NCBI RefSeq assembly: GCF_043641555.1
Contig: NZ_JBHZRJ010000002.1
Span: 558,001 to 622,000 of the forward strand
DNA length: 64,000 bases
Reading direction: 5' to 3'
From: Saccharospirillum alexandrii_A
GTDB lineage: Bacteria; Pseudomonadota; Gammaproteobacteria; Pseudomonadales; Natronospirillaceae
Positions 60,992 to 64,000 of the stretch are shown one piece after another. The notes beneath the pieces are model-generated. The model was not told the origin of the DNA, searched no databases, and was given only the letters and a program-made list of their open reading frames with translations. Numbering within the stretch: position 1 is the first letter of the stretch; every line of letters begins with the position of its first letter. The translations under genes were made by a program, and so were the position numbers.

Positions 60992-61711
60992 ATGGCCTTA
61001 AACATTCGCATTATCCTGATCCAGACCTGGCATCCCGGCAACATTGGCGCGGTCGCGCGGGCCATGAAAAACATGGGCTTGTCCGATCTGGTGCTGGTGA
61101 ATCCGGTCGATTTTCCGAGTGATGAAGCCTACAGCCGCGCAGGCCAGGCTACGGATGTTCTGGACAGTGCTCGCATCGTCCCCTCTTTGGCTGAGGCCAT
61201 CCACGACTGCGTGCTGGTGGTAGGCACCAGCGCCCGTGATCGCAGCATACGACTGCCCGCCTACACAGCTGAGCAATGCGCCGAAGAAGCCGTTTCGTTG
61301 CAGCAACAGGCGCCGGTAGCCATTGTGTTTGGTCGTGAGCGAATGGGTCTGCATAACGATGATATTCAGCAATGCCACGCCCAGTTGAACATTGATGCCA
61401 ACCCCGACTACCCGGTGCTCAACCTCAGCCAGGCGGTTCAGTTGGTGTGTTACGAAGTGTTCAAGGCAAGTCAGCGGCAAAACCAGTTGCAGCAAGTCGA
61501 AGAAGACTATCCATTAAACGAGGATCTGAACCGGTTTTACGATCACCTGGCACAAACCCTGGATGAGATTGGATTTACCAATAGCAAAGCGCCTGGCCAG
61601 GCATTAGACCATCTCAAGGCTTTGTATCGCCGGGCACGCCCTACGGCGAAAGAATTGAGGTTGTTACGCGGGGTGCTGAGCAAAGCTCAGGAAGCAGCGG
61701 ATAAAAGCTGA
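60992..61711 (+). CDS. trmJ: tRNA 2'-O-methyltransferase TrmJ
   Basis: A 239-residue SPOUT-family enzyme that methylates the 2'-O of residue 32 in tRNAs. Conserved: RIILIQTWHPGNIGAVARAM and KNMGLSDLVLVNP, the tail of the knot with VFGRERMGLHNDDIQQCHAQ and PVLNLSQAVQLVCYE. Its C-terminal region carries the helical extension of TrmJ. The stop codon lies within the left arm of a terminator hairpin. Confidence 0.95.
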   Translation: MALNIRIILIQTWHPGNIGAVARAMKNMGLSDLVLVNPVDFPSDEAYSRAGQATDVLDSARIVPSLAEAIHDCVLVVGTSARDRSIRLPAYTAEQCAEEAVSLQQQAPVAIVFGRERMGLHNDDIQQCHAQLNIDANPDYPVLNLSQAVQLVCYEVFKASQRQNQLQQVEEDYPLNEDLNRFYDHLAQTLDEIGFTNSKAPGQALDHLKALYRRARPTAKELRLLRGVLSKAQEAADKS

Positions 61712-61741
61712 ACACACGAATCAACCTTTGTGTTCAGCTTT
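61704..61741. terminator. Terminator between convergent trmJ and hpd
   Basis: Perfect 13-base arms aaagctgaacaca / tgtgttcagcttt with a 12-base loop, beginning in the last codon of trmJ. T-rich on both sides (ttctta on plus, tttat on minus), so probably bidirectional. Confidence 0.8.
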
Positions 61742-61789
61742 CTTATAGAATGCATATCGGGCCAGAACTCTGGCCCATCTGTCTTTTAA

Positions 61790-62878
61790 TCAGTCGCCCT
61801 TGATCACACCACGGCGAATCTGATCTTCCTCGATTGATTCAAACAAGGCCTTGAAATTACCTTCGCCAAAGCCTTCATTACCTTTGCGCTGAATGATTTC
61901 AAAAAACACCGGGCCAATAACGGTATTGGTGAAAATCTGCAATAAAATACCGGAATCTTCCGGAGCGCCGTCGATGAGGATGCGCAAATCACGCAGCTGG
62001 TCGACAGGTTCCTTGTGGCCTTTTACGCGCTCATCAATCTTGTCGTAATAGGTATCCGGCGTTGACATGAATTTCATGCCGCGTTCGCGCATAGTTCGCA
62101 CGGTCTCATAAATATCTGACGTCGCCAGTGCAATGTGTTGAATGCCTTCGCCTTTGTATTCGCGCAGGTACTCTTCGATCTGGGATTTGTCGTCGCTCGA
62201 TTCGTTGATAGGAATACGAATCTTGCCACAGGGAGACGTCATGGCTTTGGATACCAGCCCCGTCAATTTACCTTCGATATCGAAGTAACGAATCTCACGG
62301 AAATTACCGATACGTTCATAGAAGCTGGCCCATACGCCCATGTTGCCGCGCTGAACGTTGTGCGTAAGGTGATCGACAAATTCAAGGCCAACGCTGTTCT
62401 CGGCCACTTTTTCTTCCCAGCCCGGATAAAACTCGAAATCGATGTCGTAAATCGACGAGCCGTCGTACCGGTCCACAAAATAGAGCGTGCTTTCGCCAAT
62501 ACCAAATACTCCCGGGATATTGAGTTCCATCGGGCCAATTTTACCGGTAAAGGGCTTGGCACCTGCTGCAACCGCATGATCCATCGCCTTGGCCGCATTT
62601 TTAACCCGCCAGGCCATGCCATTCACACTGGCACCGTGCTGATGCGCAAAATTTTCGGCGTGGGAATTGGGTTCTGCGTTCACGACAAAATTAATATCGC
62701 CCTGGCGGTAGAGCCAAACGTTTTTGTTCTTGTGCTTGGCCACTTCAGCAAAGCCCAAACCAAGAAACAGGTCTTTCAGATTCTGAATGCCCTGGGCATC
62801 GGGTGCGGTGTACTCGACAAATTCGAAGCCGTCGGTGGCCAGCGGGTTGGCGGTGCCTTGTACCTGCATATCGGTCAT
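61790..62878 (-). CDS. hpd: 4-hydroxyphenylpyruvate dioxygenase
   Basis: Non-haem Fe(II) enzyme of tyrosine catabolism making homogentisate; 362 residues. Two VOC domains. Iron ligands at His170 (EFVDHLTHNVQRG), His248 (GEGIQHIALATSD) and Glu327 (VFFEIIQRKGNEGFGEGNFK). ATG follows GGAG 9 bases upstream. The TyrR/PhhR-type gene upstream suggests control by aromatic amino acids. Confidence 0.96.
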   Translation of the reverse strand: MTDMQVQGTANPLATDGFEFVEYTAPDAQGIQNLKDLFLGLGFAEVAKHKNKNVWLYRQGDINFVVNAEPNSHAENFAHQHGASVNGMAWRVKNAAKAMDHAVAAGAKPFTGKIGPMELNIPGVFGIGESTLYFVDRYDGSSIYDIDFEFYPGWEEKVAENSVGLEFVDHLTHNVQRGNMGVWASFYERIGNFREIRYFDIEGKLTGLVSKAMTSPCGKIRIPINESSDDKSQIEEYLREYKGEGIQHIALATSDIYETVRTMRERGMKFMSTPDTYYDKIDERVKGHKEPVDQLRDLRILIDGAPEDSGILLQIFTNTVIGPVFFEIIQRKGNEGFGEGNFKALFESIEEDQIRRGVIKGD

Positions 62879-63194
62879 GGTGCGTATCTCCAGTTAAGAC
62901 AAAATCTGTTTTTATTGTCAGCGCTGTTCAACTGTCGGAAACGAAGAAAGCGCGCGCTGTTTTAGGCTGGAGAAACTGTGAACCTACCCGGGGCAGAACG
63001 CCAGAGAGTGCCATCAGGTTAGTTGAAGTGCGGTGTCAGCCAATTCCGTAAAGTCTGGCGGACGTTTTTTACAGAGGCTAATAAGTCTATTTATATCAAT
63101 AAGTTACAGAACAACGCTGCCTCTACTACCTATCTAAATGGACGCTTTCTGATACAGAGTGCGAACCAGAGTTCGCACGTTACGAGCGACGGAT
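62879..63194. other. Intergenic region upstream of hpd
   Basis: About 316 bases (of a 521-base gap shared with repeat copy E) on the promoter side of hpd. A small perfect inverted repeat tgcgaac-cagagttcgca lies near 63161-63178. I could not find a clear TyrR box (TGTAAA-N6-TTTACA), although gtaaag and ttttac half-site-like stretches occur at 63049 and 63066. No gene. Confidence 0.4.
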
Positions 63195-63363
63195 GCCGGT
63201 GGTACCTCTGCGGGGGAGTCCGAAACATGGACTAAAACGCCAGGAGCGTTTTAGCATGAGCGAAGCGAGCCCGAAGGGTGAATCCCATGGAGGGGATTCA
63301 TATTATGCGGTCTAGGCCCCATGGACGGGTTTACGCCGACCCCGCGGAGGTACCACCGGTAGC
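63195..63363. repeat. CTAG-core palindromic element, copy E (long form)
   Basis: 20-base arms ccggtggtacctctgcgggg (63196-63215) and ccccgcggaggtaccaccgg (63340-63359) match except one position, a G-T pair. Core GCGGTCTAGGCCCCATGG. Inner hairpins ctaaaacgc/gcgttttag and tgaatccc/gggattca. It sits 36 bases after the stop of the TyrR-type gene, upstream of hpd. Confidence 0.9.
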
Positions 63364-63399
63364 CGACGCGGGCCATAACCACTCAGTTCAACAAAGCGC

Positions 63400-64000
63400 T
63401 TATCGCTTGGCGTGTTTGCCGATGCCGTATTCGCGCAGCTTGTTGGCAATGGCCGTGTGCGATACGCCGAGTTTTTTGCCCAGTTGCCGGCTGCTTGGGT
63501 AGGCCGGGTACAGCCGTCGCAACAGGTCGGATTCGAAGCGTTTCATGGCTTCGTCGAGGGAGCCATCGAAGTTTTCTTCGGCATAGCCCCAGCCGCTGGT
63601 AAAGCTGGGCAGTTGCAGATGCTCGGGCTCGAGTATGTCGCCTTCGGCCAGCGAGACTGCCCGCAACAGGGCGTTCTCCATCTGGCGGACATTACCGGGC
63701 CAGGGGTATTGTTGCAGCGCGTTCTGGCAGGCTCTCGATAACTTGATGCGTCGTCGCTGGGGTTCGGCAAACCGGGCAATAAAACGCTCAGCCATCGGTA
63801 GCACGTCTGACTTGCGATCCCGCAGCGGCGGAATGTGCAGTGTCAGTACATTCAGTCGATAGTAGAGGTCTTCGCGGAACTCCCCTTTATGACCCATGTT
63901 CAACAGGTCTTTCTGGGTTGAACAGATTATGCGCACGTCGGCCCGGTACTCTTTCTCGTCGCCCACCCGCCGGTAGGTGCCATCCTGCAACAGACGCAGA
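63400..64000 (-). CDS. tyrR: TyrR/PhhR-type sigma-54-family activator (3' part)
   Basis: The gene runs past the right edge; about 200 C-terminal residues are seen. The AAA+ end contains ADVRIICSTQKDL, FREDLYYRLNVLTLHIPPLR and QYPWPGNVRQMENALLRAVS, followed by a C-terminal helix-turn-helix (SSRQLGKKLGVSHTAIANKL) of the TyrR kind. TyrR and PhhR control aromatic amino acid transport, synthesis and breakdown. The neighbouring hpd gene supports a PhhR-like role. Whether it uses sigma-54 cannot be judged since the start is missing. Confidence 0.9.
   Translation of the reverse strand, partial: LRLLQDGTYRRVGDEKEYRADVRIICSTQKDLLNMGHKGEFREDLYYRLNVLTLHIPPLRDRKSDVLPMAERFIARFAEPQRRRIKLSRACQNALQQYPWPGNVRQMENALLRAVSLAEGDILEPEHLQLPSFTSGWGYAEENFDGSLDEAMKRFESDLLRRLYPAYPSSRQLGKKLGVSHTAIANKLREYGIGKHAKR

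Noticed and set aside
62879..63194. TyrR box upstream of hpd
   Set aside because: Half-site-like gtaaa and ttttac occur, but not with the 6-base spacing of a TyrR site.
48744..63363. Repeats as a CRISPR array
   Set aside because: The copies are kilobases apart, internally palindromic and variable in length, with no regular spacers or cas genes.
29827..63363. Repeats as insertion sequences
   Set aside because: No copy contains a coding frame or transposase; the longest is about 250 bases.

Overview
The window looks like a chromosomal segment of a marine or halophilic gammaproteobacterium of the Oceanospirillales/Saccharospirillum-Reinekea type. This is an inference from gene content and protein style: MvaT-type nucleoid proteins, a Pseudomonas-like hom/thrC/recJ/prfB/lysS run, the rpsP-rimM-trmD-rplS operon beside ffh-ypjD-corB, LldEFG lactate oxidation and many chemoreceptors. 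Base composition is moderately GC-rich throughout. I see no prophage, insertion sequence, transposase or CRISPR array. About 58 protein genes, one tRNA and six copies of a complex palindromic repeat can be supported.

Layout. 0-2.5 kb: infC and thrS, in an overlapping operon in which infC appears to start with AUA. 2.8-9.0 kb: an RND efflux pair and a convergent ABC exporter. 9.0-14.4 kb: two divergent MFS carriers, a small MscS channel, a VC0807-type membrane protein, an unknown 104-residue protein and a META-domain protein. 14.5-18.8 kb: a large S8 peptidase with an unusual internal membrane segment, and an orphan TagO/VasI-like protein. 19-24.4 kb: a lactate oxidation island (LldR-like regulator, palindromic operator, lldEFG) followed by an Aer-like receptor. 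24.4-28.7 kb: a MipA/OmpV protein, CheV, a LexA-boxed UmuD-like protein, an MvaT-like protein, a globin and tRNA-Val. 28.7-37.5 kb: tautomerase, hydrolase, uvrB, aspartate/tyrosine aminotransferase, an RluA-family pseudouridine synthase, the TIGR03545/TIGR03546 pair and tcdA. 37.7-44.8 kb: a PatB-like C-S lyase, small DUF genes, a YgjP-like metallopeptidase, an MCP, and a PhoPQ-like system with two small envelope proteins. 45.4-54 kb: the second MvaT-like gene, lysS, prfB (with the programmed frameshift), recJ, thrC and hom. 54-61.7 kb: rplS-trmD-rimM-rpsP, ffh, ypjD, a CorB-like protein, a DUF4864 protein and trmJ. 61.8-64 kb: 4-hydroxyphenylpyruvate dioxygenase and the 3' part of a TyrR/PhhR-type activator.

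The most unusual material is non-coding. Six long quasi-palindromic elements (29.8, 48.8, 52.3, 56.3, 60.3 and 63.3 kb) share a CCTAGAC-containing core. Each has outer arms of roughly 17-31 bases whose sequence differs between copies while remaining complementary within a copy. Each lies 15-90 bases after a stop codon, between two genes read in the same direction. They come in a short form and a long form with a two-hairpin insert. Other points of note are a UmuD-like protein that keeps a perfect SOS box but has lost the cleavage site and catalytic lysine, and a subtilisin-like protease with what looks like a second, internal lipoprotein signal.
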